Assembly: GCA_023079485.1 (NCBI GenBank)
Contig: CM041084.1
Coordinates: 125,402,292-125,466,291, forward strand
DNA: 64,000 nucleotides
Reading direction: 5' to 3'
DNA from: Archilochus colubris
Taxonomy: Eukaryota; Chordata; Aves; Apodiformes; Trochilidae
The translations under genes and the position numbers were made by a program. Shown here piece after piece: positions 49,611 to 61,494 of the stretch (positions within the stretch are counted from its first letter, which is position 1; every line of letters starts with the position of its first letter). The notes below the pieces were generated by a model. It saw nothing but the letters and a program-made list of their open reading frames with translations. It did not search any database and was not told the origin of the DNA.

Positions 49611-50195
49611 CACAGAATCATGGAGTGGTTTGGGTTGGAAGGGATCATAAATATTATCTAGTTCCAATCCCCCTGCCATGGTCAGGGACACCTCCCACTA
49701 GACCAGGTTGCTCGAATTCCCACCCAACCTGGCCTTGATCACTTCCAGAAAGAGGACATCCACAACTTCTCTGGGGGATCTGTTCCAGTGTCTCACCACT
49801 CTCATAGTTCATAGTGAAGAAACTCTCTCCCATGTCTAACTTAAATCTACCCTCTTCCAGTTTAATGCCATTACCCCTAGTCCTGTAGCTTAAACTGTCA
49901 CTGTGCTGATGCAAGACCAGTAACATGCAGGACCTAGCACTTGGTCTTACTGAACTTCATGAGGTTGCCATGGACCTATTTCTCAAGCCTGCTGAGGTCC
50001 CTCTGGGTGGCCTCCTTTCCCTCTAGCATTCAGAACACAGCTCAAAGCTTGATGATAGCAGCAAACTTACTGCACTCCATTCCACTGTCCATCTTGTTAA
50101 CAAAGATGTTCAACAGCACCAGTCTTAGTACCGACCCTTGAGGAAATGCTGCTCATCAGTGTTCTCCATTTGGACATCAAGCCATTAACTACTCT
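49611..50195 (-). mobile_element. CR1 LINE with internal deletion
   Basis: On the minus strand the element begins in the reverse-transcriptase domain at about 50,195. There PQGSVL...NIFVNKMDSGMEC is readable, followed by KFAAIIKL where CR1 has the catalytic F-A-D-D-T-K-L. At about 49,921 it jumps directly to the end of ORF2 and the 3' UTR (49,915-49,611), with 'gggttggaagggatcat' and an 'agaatcatgg' tail. The normally intervening RT C-terminal segment of a few hundred bases, present in the CR1s at 22,135 and 54,260, is missing. The element is dead: both catalytic aspartates are replaced and a stop follows. Confidence 0.85.
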
Positions 50196-51050
50196 TATTA
50201 AATAGTTGGATCCCATCTCAAAACAAGCTAACTTTTTCTCCCTTTTCTTTCTCTCATTTTCTTTCTGGAAAGAGGTTCAAGAATACCACTCAAATTATTT
50301 AAAACTTTCTTCTCACAACAAGATTCAGTTTAAGCATAGCTATTGTACCTCTATTACTTCTTGTACCAATTTTATCCATTATGTACAGGTTAAGGATATA
50401 CACAACAATGTTTATTGTACACATTTAATATATACATACCCTTAATATACTATTAAAATGCTTGGCAATTCAGTGCTTTGCAAAGAGCTTGGAGAAAAAT
50501 CTGGAACTCAGTGGAACTAATAGCACAATCTGATGAATTCCATTAAATTACTCTCATCAAAGTTTTCCAATCAAGATCACTAGACACAGATATCTTATTA
50601 GGATAATAAGATAGTAAGTAAAGAAATTACAGTTATTTAAGAGCAAACAGAACAAACATAGGTTGTTGATAGATTCCCTTCTTCTTCCTGTCTCTAAAGA
50701 GTTTCTTAATATCACTGAAATACGGGAAGTGTATTAGGTCCAAAAATTGAAATGATGGAGCAAAAGTGTGTTTATATTCTCCATTACTATATAAATCTGA
50801 AGGCTGTTGACTTCTTTCAACAGTTCTGTGAATTTATCATTCCAAAAGAAAAAAATAACCAGCTTTTATTTTTTTGCTAGATACCTTACCAACACCATTA
50901 TACAATGTTCAGCACCACATGTAGCTATTTCTAAAAACAAGCAAACACCTAGATTGTAGGACATTTCAAGTTAGAAGTCCCACTCTGTACTTTTCTAGCT
51001 ATCATGCTAAAGCTAATGGGCATGATGAATTTCTCCATTGTATTAGAGTT
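50196..51050. other. Single-copy non-coding sequence
   Basis: No gene or recognised repeat. Confidence 0.5.
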
Positions 51051-51056
51051 AGAACA
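51051..51056. repeat. Left 6-bp target-site duplication of solo LTR
   Basis: AGAACA precedes the LTR and is repeated exactly at 51,365-51,370. Confidence 0.85.
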
Positions 51057-51364
51057 TGTTGCGGGAGGAGCCCTGATGCTCGACGAGCTGCTGGTCTCTT
51101 CCAGGACTCCAGCCACCACACAGCACTTCCAGGGTAGAAGTGTAGTGGGAAGAGCCTTTCTTGCTCCAGTGGCTCGACGAGCTGCTGACCTCCCCATGCC
51201 TCACACCAGAGTGAGCTTGAGGTCTGTCTCTGTGGGTGTGTGTTCCACCTTTATTGGCCCCCTGGCCTTGCTCATGCCCAATAGGGGCCTGCCTCAATCA
51301 GGCACAGGTGGACTCACCCACTCACTGGCAATTCGAGGCACCTGGTTGACAATGTCTCTCTACA
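51057..51364 (-). mobile_element. Solo LTR (ERV-type), 308 bp
   Basis: Plus-strand termini are TGTTGCGGGA and TCTCTACA, with exact 6-bp target duplications AGAACA on both sides. On the minus strand it reads TGTAGAGACA..., then a block shared with the palindromic element and the LTR at 6,578 ('aaccaggtgcc', 'ccacctgtgcct', 'ccagggggccaataaagg'), giving a U3-like head with a TATA-like site. About 100 bp more than the 6,578 copy comes from an internal duplication: the 16-mer GCTCGACGAGCTGCTG occurs at 51,078 and 51,172. There is no internal retroviral sequence, so it is a solo LTR left by recombination. Open frames across it are incidental. Confidence 0.8.
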
Positions 51365-51370
51365 AGAACA
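51365..51370. repeat. Right 6-bp target-site duplication of solo LTR
   Basis: AGAACA immediately after the terminal CTCTACA matches the left flank exactly. Confidence 0.85.
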
Positions 51371-54259
51371 TGAGAAAAGTTACATTTGCTTTAGGCTGTC
51401 TTGTCCTTAGTCACTCGTAACTTCTATAAAACATCACAGAATGTATTGTTCTAATATTTTCAAAGCTTAGTTTCACCTTAAGAATCATTTCCTCCACTGC
51501 TGAAAATATAGAGAAGGAAGGGAGTATTCTTAAGAACATTAAAAAACCTTTTAATTAAATGGAATCTTTATTTTGAGATCAGCTAAAGAAAGAACATTTC
51601 TATAGAATCTAAATCTTTTGGTCCAAATTAAGCTGACATCAGCTCCTTAGAAAGATCTTGCATGTAGAGAAAAAGTCTCTGATATCTCAGTGGAAAAGGC
51701 ATCTAAGCAATTAATCTATGAAGAACAATGACTCTATCTTTATCTGACTGCTATGACAAAAAGTGAATTCTCTTGGAAGCCAGGGAAAATGATGGGATTA
51801 TTCACAAAGGAACTAAAATACTGTTTTTTCTCAAAATGAGCCTGTCAGTGCAAAACAATAGAGTAGAGCTAAATATGACAAAGGAAGCTCTTCTGGAATA
51901 AAAGATTGGGAACATATCACTCTTCCTTCCCAAATGAAGACCTAAAAATCAACAGCAGATCTAAGTCTCTCTATAATGAAATAGCAGAAAACTCATTTAA
52001 ACAGTACATCAGGTAGTATACTCAGCTATTTTAAAAATACTCAGCTGTAAATAAGCAAACACAGAAATATATGCTGGCCATGCTCTTATTTTTACCCAGT
52101 AAATTTTAAAGCTCTGAAGGCTTAAAGCAATTTAGTGTAAACAAACCAATGAAATTACATACCTGCCTATGAAGAGATCTGAATTCTGGTGTTAATACAG
52201 AAATGTACATGTCTGTTCCATTAATCCACATTTAACTTCACATAACACAAGTACTTGAAAACATAGCTAATTATTCTTGAGAGCCTAGGGCTCTAACACA
52301 AAGAAATTATTAAAATGTCATTTTCATTTTTAATTCTGGGAGATTGTCTAATGGAAAATAGACATTTAGCAAGCTTTTTCTTCTAAAATGTATTTTCAAA
52401 TTACTTTCTTTTTTAAAAAAAACTCTCAACATTGTGTTCTCTCTTCAAAGGCAAGAAATAGCAGTTTAGAGGTTTGCATATTTAGGAAGGAAAGACAAGC
52501 CTTTAAAATCATTTATGGTGAGGCATCAAATAACAGTCAGAAGCACTAAGTTTGTAAAACATGCCAGAAGTATTCACTGTAAGTTAGGTAATATGTTTTA
52601 CATGGATTTAAATAGGCCCAGGCCTGGTCTTGTTAAAGTTGAAGGTAAAACTGCCTTGTTGCCCGTGGAGAAATTTTCTATTGTTAGGATCTTTAAATAC
52701 TAGTAATACATGAGATCTAAAGATGTAAGGAAGTCACAGCTTCCTCTGCTAAGGGATAAATGTATTTAATAATGTGCAGAGCACCAGAGTGACAGGGTAA
52801 AACTCGTAGTACCATAAAAAGAGAGTTCTGCTTTTGGTTTTGTCAGAAGTGAAGGTGTGTGGTGTGATCTAAGTTTCTCTCATGTCATCCAGGGGATGGC
52901 GGATATGTCATCAAACGGTCCACGCTTTCCTGGAACATTATCTACAGGCCAAGCAAAATAAACCACAGCACCTAAACAGCATCAGGTGCCCAGAAAAGTC
53001 TAATAAATCCCACCATTGCAAAGAGAAGGGATTCAACCCCAAATCACGACATCTGAATGCCTCTGTCTACCTGGGGGAGCCCTGCAGGTATGTGTCATGA
53101 CACCCTCCACCATCACCTAAAATTGGGAACAGGATTTACTTACCAGAACAGTAGTGTCTAGGGTCATCTGAGATGACTTAGAACACACAACCTGTCTTCC
53201 TGTTGGTAGCCCAAAAAGATGAAGCCTATGTAGGTCCCATGTTATTTCTGCCAGCCTTGTTGTATGTTTTTGCTAAGGGCACCTCCGATGGTGCTGGATG
53301 CCCTCACATAAGCACTTGTCTCACACTAATAGTCAAGACTAACAGTAGAGTTCAGAAAAAAGATTCATCTCACTCTGATACAGACATTAACTTGACTCAG
53401 CTGAATTAGTCTCTCTACTTCATTTACTTCAGGAAGCAGACTGTTATGAGTGTCCTTGTTCGAGCCGGGATGGACCCAATAGAGAACATCTGACAGTCGT
53501 TCAATTGCTGGCCCAGTGTTAAACATGATAAATAGGAAACATGTACAGTACACATTTGAACACCTAAATTTAAGTACTGTTCTCTCAAACTGAATCCCTT
53601 ACCTAATATAATTCTGCAGCTTTCACACTGGCAGGAAAATGTACCTCATGCAAATCATCCTGCACAAACCTCCTCATCAGGATGTGTATCAGCAAATAAA
53701 CTCAACCTTCTCACATAAAGTATCTTGAGATCCTTGTTTTGCAATGTTACATAATTGGCAAAACATGGACATTGTGATTGCTCATATGTGCCAGTGTCAT
53801 GAACATTTTAAGTCTGTTTTTGTGACTGAACTGATTTCAAAATAAGATTTTTTTTTAAAACACAGCAGTCTCTAGCTATCCATAAGACTCCTACTATCAT
53901 CCAGTTTTATTCACTATGTAGTAATACTTCAAGGCATCAAGGCACAGTACTTTGAAAAAACCATCATAAGCCAGTAAAGCCCTCCTGAGACAGTGTCAGC
54001 AATCTACATACCTTTTAAAATCAGGCAGTGTTAGTTCATTTGAACTGCGCTAAGAATTTCAAATGGAGTGAAAATTTAAACCAATCCTTCATTTCTCTCT
54101 GCCCTGCCTGCATTTCCCATTCTGTCAAGTCCCAGAAATATACCAAGTTACCACCCACTGCATGCCATCTAGGCTCATAAACAGCTCTCCTGTCACCTTG
54201 GATTATAGAGCAGCCATCACTTCCTATCAGAAATTGCCTAAACTGTGCCAGTTTCCTTC
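51371..54259. other. Single-copy non-coding sequence
   Basis: No gene or mobile element was recognised. Short frames near 52,882 and 53,203 have no domain. Confidence 0.5.
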
Positions 54260-54915
54260 TGGGCAGAGAAGAGTCCTGAGGAAAAAGACTTGGGTACCGG
54301 TTGCTGATGAGCTCTGTATGAGCTGGCAATGTGTGCTTGCAGCATGGAAAGCCAACCATATCCTGGGCTGCATCAAAAGCAGCATGGCCAGATTATCTCA
54401 GAAGACCCTACCTGGAGTACTGTGTCCAGTTCTGGAGCCCCCAACACAAAAAGGACATGAAGATCTTGGAGTGAGCCCAGAGAAGGGCCATAAAGGTGAT
54501 CAGAGGGCTGGGGCACCTCTGCTATAAAGCACGTTGTTTAGCCTGGACAAGAGAAGGCTTTGGAGATGCCTCAAAGCACCCTTCTAGTACATCAAGGGGG
54601 CCAAAAGAAAAGCTAGAAGAGAAACTTTTTTACAAGAGCATGTAGTGACAAGACAAGGGGGGACAGCTTCAAATTGAAAGAGGGTAAATTTACATGAGAT
54701 ACTAGGAAGCAATTCTTTACTGTGAGGGTAGTGAGACAGCAGTACAGGTTGCCCAGGGAAGCTGTGGATGGCCCCTCCCTGGAAGTAGAGGACAAGTTGG
54801 ATGGGGCTTTGAGAAACCTGGTCTTATGGAAGGTGTTCCTGCCCATTCAGGGGGACTGGAAATAGATGTTCTTTCAGGTGCATTCCAATCCAAACCATTC
54901 ATTATTCTGTGATTC
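54260..54915 (+). mobile_element. CR1 LINE, 3' end with part of ORF2
   Basis: A plus-strand CR1 starts within ORF2 ('ggaaaaagacttgggta', then 'gccaaccatatcctgggctg', 'tggagtactgtgtccagttc') and runs through the 3' UTR ('caggttgcccagggaagctg', 'ggatggggctttgag'), ending in a degraded 'ccattcattattctgtgatt' tail. The ORF2 frame is broken by stops and a short deletion after 'atggccag'. The copy is 5'-truncated and belongs to a different subfamily from the one at 22,135, judging by its 3' UTR. Confidence 0.9.
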
Positions 54916-55350
54916 AAATTATTCAAAGCATTGCCAGTAGCCAAAGGAAAGGTCTATTGAAAATAACACTTATAGTTCAGTTTTTCCTACCGTACTGTTA
55001 CCAGTTGTTGAGGGTCTTAGGGGGTTTTGTTTTGTTTTGTTTTGTTTTTTCAAGTTTTGGAAGTCCTGCCACTGTAGATTTTAAAACTCGACTTGACAAA
55101 ACTCCAGGAAATACACAATAGTTAGCAATCCTGCACTGGCAGAGGAATAGGCTCTTGATAAATCTTTGCCATCTTTCATATGTCCAATTCTGTGGTTCAA
55201 CAATGACTGATGATTTTCCTTGGCTGTAGGCAATGGGTAGGAGGAGGAGCAGATGGGGTCAAGGGAGGGAGGGAAAGGAAGTAGAAAAAGAAATGAAAAC
55301 AAGAGAAAAGAAAGAAGCAAGGGAAATTAAGGAGGCAAAAAGAAAGAAGC
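54916..55350. other. Non-coding flank of the purine tract
   Basis: Contains a (TTTTG)n run at 55,025-55,050 and then increasingly purine-rich sequence from about 55,230. No gene. Confidence 0.55.
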
Positions 55351-56133
55351 AAGGAAAGGAAAGGGGAAGGAAGGAAAGGAAGGGAAGGAAGGGAAGGAAG
55401 GGAAGGAAGGGAAGGAAGGGAAGGAAGGGAAGGAAGGGAAGGAAAGGAAGGGAAGGAAAGGGGGAAGGAAGGGAAGGAAGGAAAGGAAAGGGGAAGGAAG
55501 GAAAGGAAGGGAAGGAAGGGAAGGAAGGGAAGGAAGGGAAGGAAGGGAAGGAAGGGAAGGAAGGGAAGGAAAGGAAGGGGAAGGAAGGGAAGGAAGGGAA
55601 GGAAGGGAAGGAAGGGAAGGAAGGGAAGGAAGGAAGGAAGGAAGGAAGGGAAGGAAGGAAGGGAAAGGAAGGAAGGGAAGGGAAGGGAAGGAAGGGAAGG
55701 AAGGGAAGGAAGGAAGGAAGGGAAGGAAGGGGAAGGAAGGGAAGGAAGGGAAGGAAGGAAGGAAGGAAGGAAGGAAGGAAGGAAGGAAGGAAGGAAGGAA
55801 GGAAGGAAGGAAGGAAGGAAGGAAGGAAGGAAGGAAGGAAGGAAGGAAGGAAGGAAGGAAGGAAGGAAGGAAGGAAGGAAGGAAGGAAGGAAGGAGGAAG
55901 GAAGGAAGGAAGGAAGGAAGGAAGGAAGGAAGGAAGGAAGGAAGGAAGGAAGGAAGGGAGGAAGGAAGGAAGGAAGGAAGGAAGGAAGGAAGGAAGGAAG
56001 GAAGGAAGAGAGGAAGGAAGGAAGGAAGGAAGGAAGGAAGGAAGGAAGGAAGGAAGGAAGGAAGGAAGGAAGGAAGGAAGGAAGGAAGGAAGGAAGGAAG
56101 GAAGGAAGGAAGGAAGGAAGGAAGGAAGGAAAA
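55351..56133 (+). repeat. 783-bp uninterrupted purine tract (GGAA/AAGGAAGGG satellite)
   Basis: There is not one pyrimidine on the plus strand over 783 bp. The first half is mainly a 9-bp unit, AAGGAAGGG, with variants; from about 55,751 to the end it is (GGAA)n with only a few interruptions (near 55,895, 55,957 and 56,008). The absence of stops creates frames of over 320 codons on both strands (Gly/Lys/Glu/Arg repeats one way, Ser/Phe/Leu/Pro the other), which are artefacts. Homopurine mirror repeats of this kind can form triplex DNA and are often unstable in length. Confidence 0.97.
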
Positions 56134-58902
56134 CTCATGGCACAGGAAACCTGAAGAACAAGATTCAGTTTCCCCTTCAATCATACCTAACATGTCAGCA
56201 TGGCAAATCTGATTTCCCCTGTATCTCATGCTCCCACCACTAGCTTTTAAACATCCAGAGGTATGTGAGCAACACATCTGGCTATTAGTGGTGTCTAACA
56301 AAAAACATTAATACCTGGAGCTGTGAAAGGCAAATCTTTTATTGTATTTCACAAAAATCCACAAATACTCAAACAAAAAAGGAATTTAGCTACTTTGATA
56401 GCAAGGTAACATGAATGCTTGTGGAACAAAATTTACTTATGTAATAGTACATTCATTAATAATAGAACAGTTTGTAATTCTGCATTTTTTAATATTTACA
56501 GTCTGATCCAGAATCATTTTAATTGTTAAGACTCTTACATTTCTTTAAATACATTTTAAGTAGACTATTTGTTTTCATGTTTGGGTAACAAAAGTCATCT
56601 TACTCATCTCTGAAAGGGAATGTGATACACTATCTTCAGTAACCTAATGGCACCCAGAAATCCTACTGACAGTATTCCCTATCAAGGGAATTATTTTTAA
56701 AGTATTATTTTGAAGTGCTATAGACATTCTTTCCACCTTTTCTGCTCTGGTGCCTCTTCCTTGAACATGTTCACCACTTGAATGATTACACAGATGATCA
56801 AACTGAAATGCTGTATTCATATTTTATGAAAAAAGTGAAACAGTCCTGAGACAAATGAATGATAAAGATATAGCCCTGGCTCTTTTACAACATTTCTGTT
56901 GTTCTTGACAATGCCTCAGTTCCTTATTAACATGGCCTCCTTTTTCCTACGTATTTAAAAATACATGCAACAGAGAAAGACATCATAAAGACTTCTCCAA
57001 AGCTGACATTCCATGTATGAGTACTGAAGGAGAGAAGTATAAGAATCCAGCACTTCATAAGGAAAATTGAAACATGGAACACAGACCTGGGCTGTAGGGT
57101 TTTTTAATTTTTAAAAATACATATAAGTAATAAGAGGATAAAAAAGCTTCACTCACCAAGACCAAAGCCATGCTGTAGAGTTAGCAATATACTGCTATTA
57201 CTTCTACTACTAATAATAAATTTTGTTTTGTGGAAGACAGATCATTTATTTTACTTGAAATTAAATGTATTATTACTATTCTGTACAGCATGTAAACCCT
57301 GACATGTAGACAAACACAATCTGTCAATTTCTCTGCAAAGACAGTGGGTCAAAGCAATTTACTAGAAGAGCATCACACAACCAAGGTCTGAGGTAAGAAA
57401 GAAAAATATGACAGGATCATCACCTTCAATTCCAGATGCAGAATGAAAAGGAAACAATTTCTGCTTTGGTACACTTTGTAAATATCCACTGATACATTTA
57501 AAGGCAGGATTTTTCTTTTATTGAAAGAGAGGCTTGTTTTTCTGTTTTGCTATCTACTTTTTAAAGAAATAAATAATTTTCCATCTGCCTTTCAGCTGGT
57601 AATTTTGTGAGAAAAGACACTCCCTTGCCAACCTTTATTTCACATTGGTAAGTGGAGATGTGATTACATGTCAGCAAAAATGAATAGAACCAATGAAATA
57701 AAACAATTGTTTCTCTCCGAGATCACGAGGAAAAAATATTAAAGACCAGATTTTCTGAGGTTAGCATTTCTTTTCAAATTACCCATAGAACTGTGAAACC
57801 AGTTCAGTTGTTTCATAAAAGGGAAAAATGCTTAACAGCATCTTCATGTATTACAGACATTTCATGTGAGTGGGAAAAGCTGATGTAAATCAATATTCCT
57901 CTTACAGCCATTACTTTGTCCCCCATAACCATGGCATGGTATGGAAAGTAGTGGTGAGTTAATATAATCAGAAGCTCAAAGCCCAGGGCAGGAGTCCTAG
58001 AGGAAAATCCTTTTCCCAAATGCTGAGCTATCCAGTATAGAGGCAAAGCCACTGCTATCAAGAGGTAAGAGCAGAGAGACAAATCTTCTGCTCTGGCCCT
58101 ACAGTGACAGATGTTCTTTTAAGATGCAGCCATAAGGAATTTGTTCCAATATTCCTCCCAATGTACAGAGACATTGTCTACAAACACTCCACAGTGCAAC
58201 TGCTCCATTCCATTCTGCTATTCACACAAGGGTCAATCATGATATAATTCCCAATGTATTAATACAAAAGGCAAAATATTTTTCATCCATAGTCGCAAGA
58301 CAATTGTCAAATAATAAGCTTTATAAATGTTTGCTTGCAGCTTAATAGAAACTGCTATTGTTCTACAGAGAGAAACCACCAAGTGACTTTAATGCCCCAC
58401 AGAACTATTGTGGCTCACTGCTTCTGCTGCATATTCTCTGTCAAAACAGTTTTAACTTTTCCAATACTGGCTCCAAGTCTCATCACTTGAGGTGGGATTG
58501 CCTAATGCTAAGTACCAAAATCAAGAGGGGACAAATCTCCTCACACCCTGAAGCCTTGATCTGGAAATTAACAGTAGATTTTCAGTATGACAAAAACACC
58601 TGAACAATCCCATAAGTCAATTATATGCTGTAATACCTCAAAAGGTATGCCAGGAACATCATGATCCCAGCTGATGCGAAGATAACTCCTCAGCTGGTAT
58701 AAACCAGCTGATAATAAGTAGAGAAACATTGTACCAACAGTTTTGGTTAACAAGTAAAACTCCAGAAATATTTTTCTTTGTATTTCTGTAATTTATGTCA
58801 ATTTGAATTCATCAAAGAAGTAAGTTGTTGCCACTTAATTGCTCTTATTGTACAGCAAAGATGCTTATAATGAATGCTGATAAGCAGGAACATGAATGAA
58901 CA

Positions 58903-58915
58903 GTTGCCAGGCAAC
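58903..58915. promoter_or_regulatory. RFX X-box palindrome
   Basis: GTTGCCAGGCAAC is a perfect inverted repeat of GTTGCC around a single A and fits the RFX X-box consensus GTNRCC(0-3N)RGYAAC. RFX factors bind such sites as dimers at ciliary and immune genes. There is no gene nearby in the window to connect it to; it may be a distal element or a chance match. Confidence 0.4.
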
Positions 58916-61445
58916 CAATAAATAAAGGTTCCAAATAGCATGACCTCTCTTTAATGCTCTAATCACAATTATTTTTCAAATTCACTTCAGTGCCAACTAA
59001 AATCATGTTTTCAGCACTAATCCTGGTCGTCTTCATACAGAATGAAACCCAATCTGTCATTTGACATATCACACATAACAAATTAAACAGACTCAGCCTG
59101 CTCTTTCAGCTTATGGTCAATAGTGTAGTTTGAGGATAGCAAACAGCTTCTACAAACTGGAATCCAAAACAGAGAGGTGAGAAGATTTAATCAATTTAAA
59201 TAGGTTATTTTTTTTTTATTTTTTTTTTTAAGTTAAACTGTTAAAGATCTTTAAAAAATCCTCCAGTGTTCAACTCCACAAAATGATCATTTCATAAAGT
59301 AGAAGGTTGAGACAGACTTTACAATACTGGAAACAGATGCAGCTTGAAATGTTTCAAAATCTGTATAATACCACATTCTATCCTTACAAACTCTTATAAC
59401 TCAGTCTTGCTAAGTGCATAAGCAGAGCAGAGGTGCCTAGAGCAAGCACTGACCTTTCAAGATGGATTCAAATAAAACTGACAAAGAGCAGCATAAATCT
59501 TAAACCAGCTAAAGTACACAGTATCTCCACTCTGAAAAAACAATGAGTGCAGGAGTTTTACATTATGCCTCTGAATAATGGCAGGGGGAGAGCTTGGCCC
59601 TGTGCAGAGATTTTTGGTGGGCCAATAAATCGCATATTTATTTTAGTAAGTTCCTGTGTCAGAAAACATTAGGAATACATGTTCTGGTAGGTTTATCTTG
59701 CACTACATAAGGTGATTACATAAATCTCATTTAACCATTTTATTTGCTTTCTTTCAAAGAACCGAGAACCACTAATAGCTGCAATGCCTAAACACTAAAC
59801 AGTCAAAAATTTGCAACAGGAAAATAAGATGAACTACTACTGTAAACAACTATGTCTTGAACATAAGGTCTAACATGTCAGTTATGAACTTGTAATCCCT
59901 GGGATCATCTTTGCAACCTGTCTTTGAACAAAGTACAGGCAACAGAGTCCATAAACTTCCCTGCAACATTAGTAGCACAAAACAATCTCATACTAGAAAT
60001 TGATCTACTGGAACTTTTGTAAACAGGAATTATTGCTTAAATTACAGCAGAGAATGCACTCTGCCAACTAGTAGCCTTCACATGTATTTCTTCTCATGAA
60101 ATGACAGCCAGCTCATTATACAGCAGCTATTTGCCTTCTATGACAGAACTGTTCTGTTGTCTGTCACACACATAACTTTCTAAACCTTTTTCTTATCTTG
60201 ATATCCCTGGAATCCTTTACAGAAGATTGGTCATGTTATTTACCCAATAATCAAATAGGAATTATGCCACATTGTATGTGTATTTTAATTGACTAATATT
60301 TCAGCCACCAACCACTTCCACCAGCTTATTCAATATCTCATCTTCATCCTAATAGTTTGAACGTCTTCTTCCAGCAAAAGTCCAATTCATTTAGTTGATA
60401 ACTTCTGCAAGAGTGAGACTCAGAATTTGAATAACTGAGAATCATGCATGCTGACTGCAGTTGAAAACAATGCAAAAGACCTTGTAAAGTCCTTTTAGGA
60501 CACATGGCACTATTTATATCAAAATGACCTTAACTGCTTCTCTGTAGTTTTGCGCTTGCATTTTAAGAAAATATAGAAATATTGTGCTGTGCTTGCAAAC
60601 CTGACAACCAAGTCCAATAGCTGAAAAGTTTGTAAAGGTATTTTTGGAGGATTTTTCCCTCTCCCAAATGTTTATTCAATTACCAGCTGAAGAATTAAAC
60701 TGGTCTGCTGTTAAGCTTAAAAGACCCAAAGCCTATGGAAGAAAAGGTCATGAATTACCATTCAGCAGGAGCTGGAGGCTAATTGTAAAATTTATTAACA
60801 ATGAAAACCACAGGGTTCTCAGATATTTATTACGATGGAGAAAACTGATGGTATTTTTCTGAAGTTTGGATTCTACTGCATTTTGAATGACAATATGCAA
60901 TTTAACTATCCCATCTCTGAAACGGGGAGTACAGAAAATACTGCATTTTTTTTAAGGAGCTGCACACACTAAAGTAATTTTAAGATCTCCCCTGGGGATT
61001 CAAGTCTACATATTTAGCATTAGAAGAGGGAAAACAGAGCTTAACTGCCAGTTAAGGAGAGAAATGATGAAGCATGCTTTGTCTCTAGTGTCTCCCACAT
61101 CACAGTCAATGAAACTAGGTGTGATTCTAAAAACAGTTCTTTGCTCAACAGGCTTTATGCAGATACCCAGCTGACACAGTTGCTCACAGGAGTAGGCAGT
61201 ATTAGAATCCAGAGACCAATCTTATTCTAGATTCATGCTGATCCTGTTTTCTAACCAAAGTGTTGTTATTTCAATAAACCTTTTTTCCTTAACAAAATAG
61301 TGACATTGTATATCATTTTTATATCAAGTATTTTATAGTAGAATAAATATACGTACTTAATACACAAACTAATTGATAACAAAAGAAGGAAAATTTGCAG
61401 TATAATACCAGCTCAAATAATACAATAGGTTTTAGGAAAAAAAAT

Positions 61446-61455
61446 TATATATATA

Positions 61456-61489
<34 letters not shown>
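61446..61489. repeat. (TA)n microsatellite
   Basis: About 20 TA units with one 'tttaa' interruption. Confidence 0.95.

Positions 61490-61494
<5 letters not shown>

Noticed and set aside
51004..51420. 138-codon plus frame and two minus frames
   Set aside because: They lie across the solo LTR, start or end in flanking DNA and have no retroviral or host domain.
55197..56301. Open frames of 324-336 codons on both strands
   Set aside because: They arise because the GGAA-type purine tract has no stop codons in these frames. The products are pure short-period repeats and exist on both strands at once.
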